From positions 1 to 59,292 of the forward strand of contig JACRBI010000003.1 in assembly GCA_016234495.1 (NCBI GenBank): a stretch of 59,292 nucleotides of DNA, given 5' to 3'. Below the pieces are notes generated by a model. The model saw only the letters and a list, made by a program, of their open reading frames with translations, made no database searches and was not told where the DNA came from. This document shows positions 39,039-48,889 of this stretch, piece by piece. A program made the position numbers and the translations under genes. The DNA is from Chloroflexota bacterium. Its GTDB lineage: Bacteria; Chloroflexota; Anaerolineae; Anaerolineales; Villigracilaceae. The first letter of the stretch is position 1, and each line of letters opens with the position of its first letter.

Positions 39039-40278
39039 CGCAAGCCCTAATGTCTATCGCGAACGCTGGCTCACTCCCCTGCTTCAAGACGCGATCAAGG
39101 ATCATCCCGTCATTGTACTGACAGGCGCAAGGCAGGTTGGCAAGAGCACCCTTCTTTTCAATGCTGAACCTTTTCGCAGTTGGCGCTTTCACACACTCGA
39201 TGATTTTGATGTGCTCGCACAAGCCCGCTCAAACCCCGAATCCCTGTGGGCGGGGACAACTCATGTTATTTTGGATGAAGTCCAAAAGGCGCCTGAACTC
39301 CTGATGGCTGTCAAGAAGGCCGTGGATCGAAACCCGGGCAAGTATCAATTTGTGTTATCTGGGTCTGCCAACCTGCTTTTGATGAAGCAGGTCAGTGAAA
39401 GCCTGGCAGGGCGCGCCGTCTATTTCGTGCTTGATCCAATGTCGGTTGGGGAAATGAACGATCGACCTCATCCAGATATTCTGGCACGTCTTTTGAATGG
39501 CGAATTCCCCGAAGAGGGAGCACTGACAACAACTCTCCCCGACCCATCAGAAATGATCCTGCGCGGATTTATGCCCCCGCTCCTCAGTTTGGATTCTTCG
39601 CAGTCGTGGACAAGATGGTGGGAAGGATACATAGCCACATACCTTGAGCGGGATCTGCGGCAGGTTGCCCAAATTGATACGCTACTGGATTTTCGCCGAG
39701 TCATGGAATTGGCGGCGCTGCGATCCGCGCAATTGATCAATCAATCTGAGATTTCGCGGGATGCAAGCTTGTCCCAGTCGACCACGCATCGGTACTTGAA
39801 TTTGCTTGAGACCACTCATTTATTTGACCGCTTGCCTGCTTACACAGCCAGCCGCACCACCCGTTTACTGAAATCGCCAAAGGCATTTTTCAACGATCCT
39901 GCATTGGCGATATTTCTATCAGGTTATTTTGATTTGGATGATCTGCGCAAGGCGCGCGAGTACGGTTCGTATTTTGAGACTTTCATTTATCATCATCTGC
40001 GAATTTTGACACGGTTAATGACCCCATCCGCGCGGCTTTATTTTTGGCGGACTTTAGAAGGAAATGAGGTCGACTTTGTTTTGGAATATGGCAGGCGCTT
40101 GCTGGCGATTGAGGTAAAACTTGGCGATGCTCTTGGGTACCGTGATACCGCGGGTCTGCGGTTGTTCCTTGAAAAACATCCGAAGACTTCTGGCGGAATG
40201 ATCGTTTATGGCGGAAAAGAGATCAAACGGTTGGATGAGAAGATCGTTGCCATCCCATGGACTTTGGTCACGGGCTAA
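39028..40278 (+). CDS. AAA ATPase with DUF4143 domain
   Basis: This 416-residue protein belongs to the widespread 'ATP-binding protein, DUF4143' group. The AAA_14 part has Walker A LTGARQVGKST (31-41), VILDEVQKAPEL and the sensor SGSANLLL; the C-terminal DUF4143 part has SYFETFIYHHL and YFWRTLEGNEVDFVLEYG (resembling a nuclease-fold E-V-D-F motif) and IEVKLG. The E-x-D-F and E-V-K pattern matches PD-(D/E)XK-like folds. The gene is often found in mobile or accessory DNA. It lies inside the island bracketed by 19-bp repeats. Confidence 0.92.
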   Translation: MNNNASPNVYRERWLTPLLQDAIKDHPVIVLTGARQVGKSTLLFNAEPFRSWRFHTLDDFDVLAQARSNPESLWAGTTHVILDEVQKAPELLMAVKKAVDRNPGKYQFVLSGSANLLLMKQVSESLAGRAVYFVLDPMSVGEMNDRPHPDILARLLNGEFPEEGALTTTLPDPSEMILRGFMPPLLSLDSSQSWTRWWEGYIATYLERDLRQVAQIDTLLDFRRVMELAALRSAQLINQSEISRDASLSQSTTHRYLNLLETTHLFDRLPAYTASRTTRLLKSPKAFFNDPALAIFLSGYFDLDDLRKAREYGSYFETFIYHHLRILTRLMTPSARLYFWRTLEGNEVDFVLEYGRRLLAIEVKLGDALGYRDTAGLRLFLEKHPKTSGGMIVYGGKEIKRLDEKIVAIPWTLVTG

Positions 40279-40318
40279 ATCTCATTCTTTCTTTTTTTAT
40301 CCGCAAAAAATAGACGAG

Positions 40319-40337
40319 TTCGCCTTATATTAACCGC
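40319..40337 (+). repeat. 19-bp direct repeat, right copy
   Basis: Identical to 37722-37740. It is followed by a different sequence and a stop within a few codons (S-P-Y-I-N-R then L-S-Q-Y-D-T-A), so it is a bare remnant of an Rhs core. Confidence 0.85.
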
Positions 40338-40373
40338 CTTTCTCAATATGACACAGCATAAATTGTGACAATT

Positions 40374-40405
40374 AAAGACCCCGATAATTTTTTGTCGGGG
40401 TCTTT
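40374..40405. terminator. Terminator downstream of typA
   Basis: An 11-bp stem (AAAGACCCCGA 40374-40384 with 40395-40405) lies just beyond the typA stop and has T/A-rich flanks on both strands. Confidence 0.8.
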
Positions 40406-40408
40406 GCT

Positions 40409-42265
40409 TTATGCTTCCAGTTGTTCTTTTGATTTCTTCGTCTGCTTGCCGCGTTCATCGGTTGAGAGGATTCGCTTGCGAATTCGGAAATTCTCGGGCG
40501 TTACCTCGAGCAGTTCATCGTCAGAGAGGTATTCGATCGCTTCGTCCAGAGACATCTGTCGGGGCGGCACGAGGCGGATCTCCATGTCGCCGCCGGAGGC
40601 GCGCATATTCGTCAGGTGTTTCTTTTTGCAGACGTTTACTGAAAGGTCGCCGCCGCGCGCATTTTCACCCACCACCATGCCTTCGTAAACAGAAACGCCC
40701 GGACCGACAAATAATTGTCCGCGTTCTTCGGCAGCCTTCAACGCGTAGGCGGTTGTTGTGCCAGCTTCCCATGCAACGATCGAGCCTTTCGTGCGCGACG
40801 TGATCGGGCCGGCCATTTCGTCATAGCCGCTGAAGATCGTGTGCATCACGCCTTCGCCGCGCGTGGAAGTGAGGAACTGATAGCGGAAGCCGAGCAAGCC
40901 GCGAGTCGGGACGATGTAAACAATGCGGGTCATACCCTGACCTGCATCCTGCATCTCCATCATTTTGCCGCGTCTACTCCCGAGCATTTCCACGACCACG
41001 CCGACAGTTTCATTGCTGGTCTCAACGTGGACTTCTTCAAACGGCTCGAGCAGGGCGCCGTCATCTGCCTTGTGATAAATCACCTCGGGGCGCGAGACCT
41101 GAAATTCATACCCTTCGCGGCGCATGGTTTCGATCAAGATTCCCAGATGCAATTCGCCGCGGCCTGAGACTAAAAAGTTTTCAGCAGATTCAGTTTCTTC
41201 GACACGCAAAGAAACGTTGGTACGCAGTTCTTCGAACAGGCGCTCACGCAATTTGCGCGAAGTACCCCACGTGCCTTCCTTGCCGGTGAAGGGGGATGTG
41301 TTCACGCCAAACGTCATGCGGACGGTTGGCTCTTCCACTTTGATGGTTGGCAGCGCGACGGGATTGGCCGGGTCGGCGAGTGTTTCACCAATGGCAATAC
41401 CTTCAAGCCCAGCCAGCGAAATGATGTCGCCGGCTTGAACCTGGTCAATTTCAATTTTGTTCAATCCCTTGAATGTGTAAAGATAGCGGGCGCTTTCAGG
41501 CAGAATGGATCCGTCCAGTTTCATGCGCGCGAGTTTTTGCCCGGCTTTGATTGTGCCGGCAAAGACGCGCCCGATGGCGGTCACGCCGCGATAATCGTCA
41601 TAGCCGAGCATGGTGACGAGTAATTGCAGCGGCGCATCAGGATCCACTTTGGGAGCGGGGATATGCTTGATGATGACGTCAAATAAAGGTTGAAGATCAG
41701 GTCCGAGGTCGGCAGAAAGACCCGCCCGGCCAGCCGTCGCCTGGGCATAAACCACAGGGAAGTCCGCCTGTTCTTCGGTGGCGCCCAGTTCGATGAATAA
41801 GTCGAAAGTTTCGTTGAGCACGCGCGCAGGTTCTGCGTCTTTGCGGTCAACCTTGTTGATGACGACAATCGCCTTGTGTCCCATTTCAAGCGCCTTCTTG
41901 AGTACGAATCGGGTCTGGGGCATTGGGCCTTCAGCGGCATCCACCAGAAGCAGCACGCCATCCACCATGTTCATGACGCGTTCCACTTCCCCGCCGAAAT
42001 CGGCGTGGCCGGGCGTATCGACGATATTGATCTTGATCGGCTTGCTGGTGACTGGGTCAACAAGAGAGATGGCAGTGTTTTTCGCAAGGATGGTAATTCC
42101 GCGCTCGCGTTCGAGGTCGTTTGAATCCATCACGCGCTCTTCAACGTGCTGGTTTTCGCGGAAAGTGTGCGACTGACCGAGCAGCCCATCCACGAGGGTG
42201 GTTTTGCCGTGGTCAACGTGGGCGATGATGGCGATATTACGAATTTCGGTTCTTTCGATTTGCAT
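40409..42265 (-). CDS. typA: Ribosome-associated GTPase TypA/BipA
   Basis: This 618-residue translational GTPase has the G motifs [10 protein letters not shown] (15-24), [21 protein letters not shown], followed by EF-G-like domains and the TypA C-terminal domain. ERGITI follows the switch. It binds the ribosome near the A site and helps assembly and stress translation. AGGAA lies just before the ATG. It is a single-gene unit with a terminator. Confidence 0.96.
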   Translation of the reverse strand: MQIERTEIRNIAIIAHVDHGKTTLVDGLLGQSHTFRENQHVEERVMDSNDLERERGITILAKNTAISLVDPVTSKPIKINIVDTPGHADFGGEVERVMNMVDGVLLLVDAAEGPMPQTRFVLKKALEMGHKAIVVINKVDRKDAEPARVLNETFDLFIELGATEEQADFPVVYAQATAGRAGLSADLGPDLQPLFDVIIKHIPAPKVDPDAPLQLLVTMLGYDDYRGVTAIGRVFAGTIKAGQKLARMKLDGSILPESARYLYTFKGLNKIEIDQVQAGDIISLAGLEGIAIGETLADPANPVALPTIKVEEPTVRMTFGVNTSPFTGKEGTWGTSRKLRERLFEELRTNVSLRVEETESAENFLVSGRGELHLGILIETMRREGYEFQVSRPEVIYHKADDGALLEPFEEVHVETSNETVGVVVEMLGSRRGKMMEMQDAGQGMTRIVYIVPTRGLLGFRYQFLTSTRGEGVMHTIFSGYDEMAGPITSRTKGSIVAWEAGTTTAYALKAAEERGQLFVGPGVSVYEGMVVGENARGGDLSVNVCKKKHLTNMRASGGDMEIRLVPPRQMSLDEAIEYLSDDELLEVTPENFRIRKRILSTDERGKQTKKSKEQLEA

Positions 42266-42337
42266 TTTAGTTCCTGATAGGGGTACAGCAGATGATTAAC
42301 GGATGATGGTGATTCTTCGTCCCGCTGTACCGCAACG

Positions 42338-42364
42338 AAAAACCCCCGCCGGGAGGGCCGAGGG
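42338..42364 (-). terminator. Terminator at the end of the polysaccharide operon
   Basis: On the minus strand a GC-rich stem (CCCTCG with CGGGGG, one G-U pair) is followed by TTTTT at 42342-42338, about 45 bases after the stop of the DUF2723 gene. Confidence 0.6.
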
Positions 42365-42409
42365 CTTGGGGTCAATGTTTCGGCGTGCGCGTCGTATATT
42401 ATCAGATTG

Positions 42410-43918
42410 TCATGGATTTGGGTAGGGCGCACAATCAATAATCGCATCAAGTATGTAGTCAATAAAACAAACTGGTCGTTTGTGATTGGCCGCTTTGACT
42501 GCGTCGAGAGTTGGTTCTGCATCGGTGATGACCAATTGGGGGTAGAGGAGTCGCAACGATTCCCTGTACCAGTCAAAGTGAAGCAGGTCAGGCGCAATTA
42601 CGACAATGTCTGCGCGCTGATGCAGGGCAAAATGAAAATACCACATGGTGAAAATCGCCTTATCCCCTTTCGCAAACACAATGGAATCTTCCTGCGCTTC
42701 AGCAAGCACTTCCTTCCCAAAACTTTCCGCACGCGTATCCCTTGAAGCATCCACCTGCCTCCAATGGCTGCCCGACAAAACGAATAAATAAACCACAAAA
42801 ATAATGCTGAGCGAATTCCCTATCCGTTGAGATTTTTGCGAAACCAAACCCACCGTCCCGGATACGCCCAGCCCAATCCATATTGAAAAACTTAGAAAGG
42901 CGGGGATCAAATAAACAAAAGAATCAAATGCTGCATATCCCAAGGCTAATACTGAATATGCAAAAAATATCCAGATCGACTGCTGATGCAATTGGGACCG
43001 CTTGTAAAAAACGATCCCCCCCATCAATCCGAAGAGCAAGCCGGGAATTCCAAACTGCCCGATTAGTAGCCCTGCAATTGCCCGGACACGTTCCAGAACC
43101 AACGCAGGTGTCAAGGCGAAAATTTGATCCTGATATAACTGGCCGGTAACCAGCCATTTAAAGCCCTCGAAGGTGGACGGATTGCCCCAATTTACCGGTG
43201 GTTTCGAAAAAGCTCGCAGAGGCAGAGTTAAATAGACGAGCAAGCCTGTCCCGATCCATGCTATTCTTCGGTACAGGCTTCGCGCGTCATAATGCCATTT
43301 TCCCGTCGCTGCATGGACGAATGCCTTCGAAAATAAAAGAATCGGGGAAGTTAGAATTATCGTGACATGATTTCCCGCCGCCAAACCAAATGTCAACCCA
43401 AGCATTAGGTCAAGATTTTTTTGTTTCGTTTTTTGGGCAACAGTGTTTGAAACCAAAAATAGGATTAACGCGATAAAAAAAGCATTCAAAGTATAGACTT
43501 CAGTAATTACTGCTTGTGACCAAACCAAAGGGGATAATCCGAAAGCGTACGCGGAAACCAGACCTGCCAGCCAGCGAGGAGATTTCTCCACGCCAGAAGG
43601 TGAAAGGTGATCGATCACTACAAAATAAATCAGAAGTGCTGCGAGAACCGCCGCCACCGCAGACAATAAATTGGTTCGAAACGCCAAAGAGCCGATGGGA
43701 ATTAATTGGAATCCACGTGCCAGTATCAAGTAAAGCGGATAGCCCGTCGGGTGTGCCAATCCGCCTGTTGCGGCGGCTGTGATCAAATCCCCCCCATCCG
43801 AACCATCATTCGCCCAACTTAGTCCAGGCGCAAGTGTTTTGAGGTAAACCCCCAACAATGAAACTACTAATATTATCGGGGGAAAAGTTTTGGGATGTGG
43901 AAGGGATAATTTCTGCAT
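42410..43918 (-). CDS. DUF2723 family GT-C-type membrane protein
   Basis: This 502-residue multi-pass protein has the DUF2723 N-terminus: TLAPGLSWANDGSDGGDLI (28-46; acidic outer loop), AHPTGYPLYLILARGF and FRTNLLSAVAA. Proteins of this family are predicted GT-C glycosyltransferases using lipid-linked sugars, related to protein O-mannosyltransferases. About eleven hydrophobic segments are visible. It is the last gene of a minus-strand polysaccharide operon and is separated from the aminotransferase gene by an intrinsic terminator. Confidence 0.88.
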   Translation of the reverse strand: MQKLSLPHPKTFPPIILVVSLLGVYLKTLAPGLSWANDGSDGGDLITAAATGGLAHPTGYPLYLILARGFQLIPIGSLAFRTNLLSAVAAVLAALLIYFVVIDHLSPSGVEKSPRWLAGLVSAYAFGLSPLVWSQAVITEVYTLNAFFIALILFLVSNTVAQKTKQKNLDLMLGLTFGLAAGNHVTIILTSPILLFSKAFVHAATGKWHYDARSLYRRIAWIGTGLLVYLTLPLRAFSKPPVNWGNPSTFEGFKWLVTGQLYQDQIFALTPALVLERVRAIAGLLIGQFGIPGLLFGLMGGIVFYKRSQLHQQSIWIFFAYSVLALGYAAFDSFVYLIPAFLSFSIWIGLGVSGTVGLVSQKSQRIGNSLSIIFVVYLFVLSGSHWRQVDASRDTRAESFGKEVLAEAQEDSIVFAKGDKAIFTMWYFHFALHQRADIVVIAPDLLHFDWYRESLRLLYPQLVITDAEPTLDAVKAANHKRPVCFIDYILDAIIDCAPYPNP

Positions 43919-43929
43919 AGGTTAAACAA

Positions 43930-43962
43930 ACAAGAGCCTGCCTCCCTCCCGCAGACTCTTGT
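43930..43962 (-). terminator. Internal terminator in the polysaccharide operon
   Basis: A stem of ACAAGAG/CTCTTGT (43930-43936 with 43956-43962), extended by CTGC/GCAG, is followed on the minus strand by TTTGTTTAA. It lies in the 60-base gap between the aminotransferase and DUF2723 genes. Confidence 0.65.
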
Positions 43963-43978
43963 CTTGCATCTGCATAAA

Positions 43979-45121
43979 CTAATTCATTGACTCTCGAACC
44001 GCCTGCACCACGGTCAAGACATCATCGTCCGACAATCCCGGATAAAGCGGAAGAGTCACCTCGCGGCCAACGACTTCCTCGGTAATTGGCAGAGGCATCC
44101 GCGCCGACTGATTGAGCGACGCATACGCGCTAAATCTATGGATGGGCGGATAGTGAATGCTCGTTTGAATTCTGTGCGACTTCATGCCTTCCATAAAAGC
44201 CTGGCGGTCTTTGCCTTTTGGAAGCAGGATGGGAAAAATATGATATGAGGAGACTCCCCGATGCGACTGGAAAGGAACAGTAACTGAAGGGGTCAATTCC
44301 TGCAAAAGTTCGTGATAGCGAGCCACTGCCTGTGCTCTCCGTCCATTATTGAAAGACAGCTTCCCCAATTGTACCCGCCCGATCGCGGAGTGAATTTCGT
44401 CAATGCGATAGTTATATCCCAGCGCGGTGACATCATAGCTCCAGGCGTGACCTTTGTGACGTTCCCATGTCATGGCGGTCATACCGTGTGAACGCAGGTT
44501 GCGTAATTTATCGGCAGTGGCATCATCATCTGTTACCAGCATTCCACCTTCGCCGGTGGTCATATTTTTATTGGAGAAGAAACTATAACAGCCAACCCGC
44601 CCCCAACTCCCCAGCCCGCGGCCTTCGAGGGTGGAACCTGCTGAATGTGCCGCATCTTCAATGACAGCCAACCCATGCTGATTTGCAAATGCCATGATGG
44701 CTTGCATATCACAGGCATAGCCGCCGTAATGCATAACGATGATGGCGCGCGTTTTTTCTGTCAGGCATTTTTCAATTGAATCAACTGAAACGGTCAGGTC
44801 ATGTTCGCTGACGATATCGGCAAAAACCGGCGTCGCCCCCGTATAACGGATTGCATTGGCAGTGGCAACAAAAGTAAGTGATGGAACGATTACTTCATCG
44901 CCGGGGCCAATGCCGCAAGCAAGACAGGCAAGATGCAGGGCGGCTGTTGCGTTATTGACCGCAATCGCGTGGCGTGAGCCAACCATCGCGGCAAACTCAC
45001 TTTCAAAAGACTGCGTGACAGCGCCCATTGTCAGCCAGCGGCTGCGAAGGACCTCCAGAACCGCGGTTTCTTCTTCAACTCCAAAATCAACATCGCCCAA
45101 AGGAATTAGCCAGTCCATCAT
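43979..45121 (-). CDS. DegT/DnrJ/EryC1/StrS sugar aminotransferase
   Basis: This 380-residue PLP enzyme transfers an amino group to a nucleotide-linked keto sugar. The PLP-binding lysine is Lys185 in FFSNKNMTTGEGG; VNNATAALHLA (55-65), PSLTFVATANA (80-90) and EDAAHSAGS are family motifs. The start (ATG at 45121) overlaps the TGA of the nucleotidyltransferase gene, with GGAGG just upstream; ATG at 45118 is also possible. Product identity (for example an amino-deoxyhexose) cannot be told from sequence alone. Confidence 0.94.
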   Translation of the reverse strand: MMDWLIPLGDVDFGVEEETAVLEVLRSRWLTMGAVTQSFESEFAAMVGSRHAIAVNNATAALHLACLACGIGPGDEVIVPSLTFVATANAIRYTGATPVFADIVSEHDLTVSVDSIEKCLTEKTRAIIVMHYGGYACDMQAIMAFANQHGLAVIEDAAHSAGSTLEGRGLGSWGRVGCYSFFSNKNMTTGEGGMLVTDDDATADKLRNLRSHGMTAMTWERHKGHAWSYDVTALGYNYRIDEIHSAIGRVQLGKLSFNNGRRAQAVARYHELLQELTPSVTVPFQSHRGVSSYHIFPILLPKGKDRQAFMEGMKSHRIQTSIHYPPIHRFSAYASLNQSARMPLPITEEVVGREVTLPLYPGLSDDDVLTVVQAVRESMN

Positions 45122-45831
45122 TCGCCTCCATTTAAAAATTGACTGCGCATCGATTCAAAATCCAGAATAGCCTGTTCATAATCATCGGGTCGTCCCAAAT
45201 CCTGCCAGTAACCGCCGAAGGGATAGCCGACGACTTTTTCCCCGGCCTCGATCAAACGCAGGATCAGGTTGGGAAAGTCAAAATATTGATCTCGTGGAAT
45301 ATACTTTAAAACTGACGGCTCAAAGACATATACCCCCATGCTCACCTGAAAATTATAGGTGGGCTTTTCAATGTAATCGACCACTGCGCTTGTCTCATCA
45401 AGTTTCAATACCCCAAGGTCGATTTTTACTTCCCTGTTATACATTGCGATCGTAACAATAGACTGCGACTCACGGTGAAATTTCACCAACTCGCAAAAAT
45501 CCAGCGTGGTTAAAACGTCACCATTCATCACGAAAAAGGTTTCGTCCAAGCCTTCGACCATCGCCAGCGGGCCAGCCGTCCCGAGCGGCGTGCTCTCGTA
45601 ACTGTAACGAATGAGTGCCCCCATATGTTCGCCTTCCTGAAAAAATGCGCGCAACAAGCTGGCCATATGTCCAACCGAGAGGATTACTTCATCAACACCA
45701 GCGCGTTTGATCTGATGCAGCAGCACTTCGAGAATGGGCATGTCCCCGATAGGCATAAGCGGCTTGGGAATCACTTTGGTATAGGGCGCAAGCCGGCTGC
45801 CTTTTCCACCCGCCAAGATTACGGCTTTCAT
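45118..45831 (-). CDS. Sugar-phosphate nucleotidyltransferase
   Basis: This 237-residue enzyme has the nucleotidyltransferase signature LAGGKGSRLAPYTKVIPKPLMPI at residues 5-27 (LAGGKGSRL then PKPLMP), plus FVMNGDVLTTLDF (metal-binding Asp) and a C-terminal YWQDLGRPDDYEQA. It activates a sugar phosphate as an NDP-sugar. The ATG at 45831 has AAGGAG 7 bases upstream. Its leader can form a pseudoknot ending right at that site (45846-45903). Confidence 0.94.
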   Translation of the reverse strand: MKAVILAGGKGSRLAPYTKVIPKPLMPIGDMPILEVLLHQIKRAGVDEVILSVGHMASLLRAFFQEGEHMGALIRYSYESTPLGTAGPLAMVEGLDETFFVMNGDVLTTLDFCELVKFHRESQSIVTIAMYNREVKIDLGVLKLDETSAVVDYIEKPTYNFQVSMGVYVFEPSVLKYIPRDQYFDFPNLILRLIEAGEKVVGYPFGGYWQDLGRPDDYEQAILDFESMRSQFLNGGE

Positions 45832-45845
45832 TTTCAAGCTCCTTA

Positions 45846-45903
45846 CGGGAGATTCTTTCAATTAAATCTTCCGTGGAATGAAAATCTCCCGACTATTCAT
45901 TCC
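45846..45903 (-). promoter_or_regulatory. Predicted H-type pseudoknot in front of the nucleotidyltransferase gene
   Basis: On the minus strand, GGAATGA (45903-45897) pairs with TCATTCC (45881-45875), and CGGGAGATT (45891-45883) pairs with AATCTCCCG (45854-45846). The two perfect stems interlock with loops of 5, 1 and 20 bases, fitting an H-type pseudoknot or two exclusive hairpins. The last strand ends one base before TAAGGAGC's AAGGAG, the ribosome binding site. Confidence 0.6.
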
Positions 45904-45916
45904 CTATGCTTACATG

Positions 45917-46918
45917 TTAAACCACATAATCTTTTGAGTACAGTGATAAATGTCCTTTAATCCAATCGTAGGTTCTTTGCAATCCTTCTTCAAAGGATAT
46001 GCGTGGACTCCAATTCAGCTTCTCGAACGCGAGCCGGTTGTCTGACAGTAAGCGCTGGACTTCACTTTTTTCCGGGCGCAAACGGGACTGGTCAACAACA
46101 ATTTCGACCGGGTGATCCGCCATAGCCAGAACTCGCTGGACAAGCTCTCCTATGCTTATTTCCTGGCCGGTGCCTAGATTAATTGTCTGCCCCTCAACCC
46201 CGGGCGTTTGCGCAATTTTGAGGAAGCCGCTTACCGTATCGCTGACATATGTAAAGTCACGGCGGGCATCGAGGTTGCCCAGGCGAATACTGCTTTGAGT
46301 CAGCACCTGTGTGATCAATGATGGGATGACCGCCCGCGCCGACTGCCTCGGGCCAAAGGTATTGAACGGTCTCAGTGTGACCACAGGCAGGTTGTACGAG
46401 AGGTGAAAACTCTCAGCCAGTTTATCTGCCCCAATCTTGCTTGCAGAGTATGGAGACTGCCCCTGTAAAGGATGCGACTCATCAATGGGGACGCGCAATG
46501 CCGTTCCATAAACTTCGCTCGAAGATGTATGCACGAGCCGCTCAACATTCAGTTCACGCGCCGCCAATAAGATATTCAGTGTGCCAATAATATTGGCCTC
46601 AACAACCTCCGCGGGATGCAAATAGGAATACGGGATGGCGATCAATGCTCCCAGATGAAAAACTTGACCGGTTCCGCGCATGGCAGTCCGCAGGGCGGTC
46701 AGATCGCGCAAATCGCCCGGGATAATTTCCATGTTTGCAAGCACATCCGCCGGCAGAATCTTCAACAGTCCCGGATCATTCCGCGAGTTGTACCTCACAA
46801 AAGCCCGCACGCGTGCTCCCTGCTTAACAAGCGTTTCCACTAAATGACTGCCGATAAACCCCCCGGCGCCGGTGACCAGTACCTGTTTACCCGCCCAGTA
46901 ATTTGCTTCACTCATCAT
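45917..46918 (-). CDS. NAD-dependent epimerase/dehydratase (extended SDR)
   Basis: This 333-residue nucleotide-sugar enzyme has VLVTGAGGFIGSHLVE (14-29; NAD-binding G-x2-G-x2-G), the catalytic S-S-S-E-V-Y-G (near 136) and Y-S-A-S-K (near 160; Tyr and Lys of the SDR triad). It resembles UDP-glucose 4-epimerase or GDP-mannose 4,6-dehydratase type proteins. It probably makes the keto sugar used by the DegT aminotransferase. GAGGG precedes the ATG. It follows the NusG-like gene by 19 bases. Confidence 0.94.
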   Translation of the reverse strand: MMSEANYWAGKQVLVTGAGGFIGSHLVETLVKQGARVRAFVRYNSRNDPGLLKILPADVLANMEIIPGDLRDLTALRTAMRGTGQVFHLGALIAIPYSYLHPAEVVEANIIGTLNILLAARELNVERLVHTSSSEVYGTALRVPIDESHPLQGQSPYSASKIGADKLAESFHLSYNLPVVTLRPFNTFGPRQSARAVIPSLITQVLTQSSIRLGNLDARRDFTYVSDTVSGFLKIAQTPGVEGQTINLGTGQEISIGELVQRVLAMADHPVEIVVDQSRLRPEKSEVQRLLSDNRLAFEKLNWSPRISFEEGLQRTYDWIKGHLSLYSKDYVV

Positions 46919-46937
46919 GGCTCTGCCCTCTTTAAGA

Positions 46938-47450
46938 TCAACGATTCTTTCTTCGCTCGAGCATGGCTGCCGGGACTTCCATTTTGGTGGTACGCCCCTG
47001 CAGCATTTTCAACAAGACTCGCACCCGTTCATTGCCCGGCAGGCGGGCATCGAATATCGCTTCATAACCAGCAAACGGACCGCTATGAATTTCGACTGGA
47101 TCACCCTGCTTGAGGTCATGGAATAACTCGCCGCCATCGGCATTGATCGCATCAACTTTTTTTTGGACGGCAACAATCAGCGCATCCGGCACGATCGACG
47201 GTTGATTATCAAACGAGACAAAACCTGTAGCGCCCGGCATCCACTGCAAGGCGGATATTCCCACCTGTTCCAGATCGACGCGCACAAAAACGTATCCCGG
47301 AAAATACGCTTTTACCTTGCGCGAGCGAGGATTAATGGGCTGAACCCGCAGGCGCGGATAGTAAGTTTCCACATTGCGGAGGTTCAATTGCTCCCAAAGC
47401 AATTCTTCCTTGTTCGGCTTGCTGTGCAGTACATACCAGTTTACAGACAT
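46938..47450 (-). CDS. Specialised NusG paralogue (RfaH/UpxY/LoaP-like)
   Basis: This 170-residue protein has an NGN domain (WYVLHSKPNKEELLWEQL at the start, then YYPRL, KVKAYFPGYVFVRVDL) and a C-terminal KOW domain (GDPVEIHSGPFAGYEAIF). It is shorter than housekeeping NusG and heads a polysaccharide operon, the usual place of processive antiterminators that keep polymerase going through long operons. I chose the ATG at 47450 because MSVNWYVLHSKP is the normal NGN start; the ribosome binding site is weak. The operon contains at least one internal terminator. Confidence 0.9.
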   Translation of the reverse strand: MSVNWYVLHSKPNKEELLWEQLNLRNVETYYPRLRVQPINPRSRKVKAYFPGYVFVRVDLEQVGISALQWMPGATGFVSFDNQPSIVPDALIVAVQKKVDAINADGGELFHDLKQGDPVEIHSGPFAGYEAIFDARLPGNERVRVLLKMLQGRTTKMEVPAAMLERRKNR

Positions 47451-47536
47451 GTTTCCCGATCTCATCTGAATCAACGACATTGCCATCTGTTCAAACAACC
47501 CTTTGTCAAACCTGCCTAAATAATATCACAAGTTTT

Positions 47537-47564
47537 TTGGCCATTAAACATCAAAGGGTATAAT
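47537..47564 (+). promoter_or_regulatory. Promoter of the purA operon
   Basis: TTGGCC (47537-47542), a 16-base spacer and TATAAT (47559-47564) lie 49 bases before the purA ATG. Confidence 0.55.
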
Positions 47565-47594
47565 GACAAATATTCCTAAAGCAAATTCCGATAA

Positions 47595-48878
<1,284 letters not shown>

Positions 48879-48889
48879 ATATCCAGCGG

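Noticed and set aside
38640-39222. Minus-strand gene behind the Rhs tip
   Set aside because: Two overlapping frames carry plausible pieces but neither has a start, ribosome binding site or recognisable family; treated as decayed DNA.
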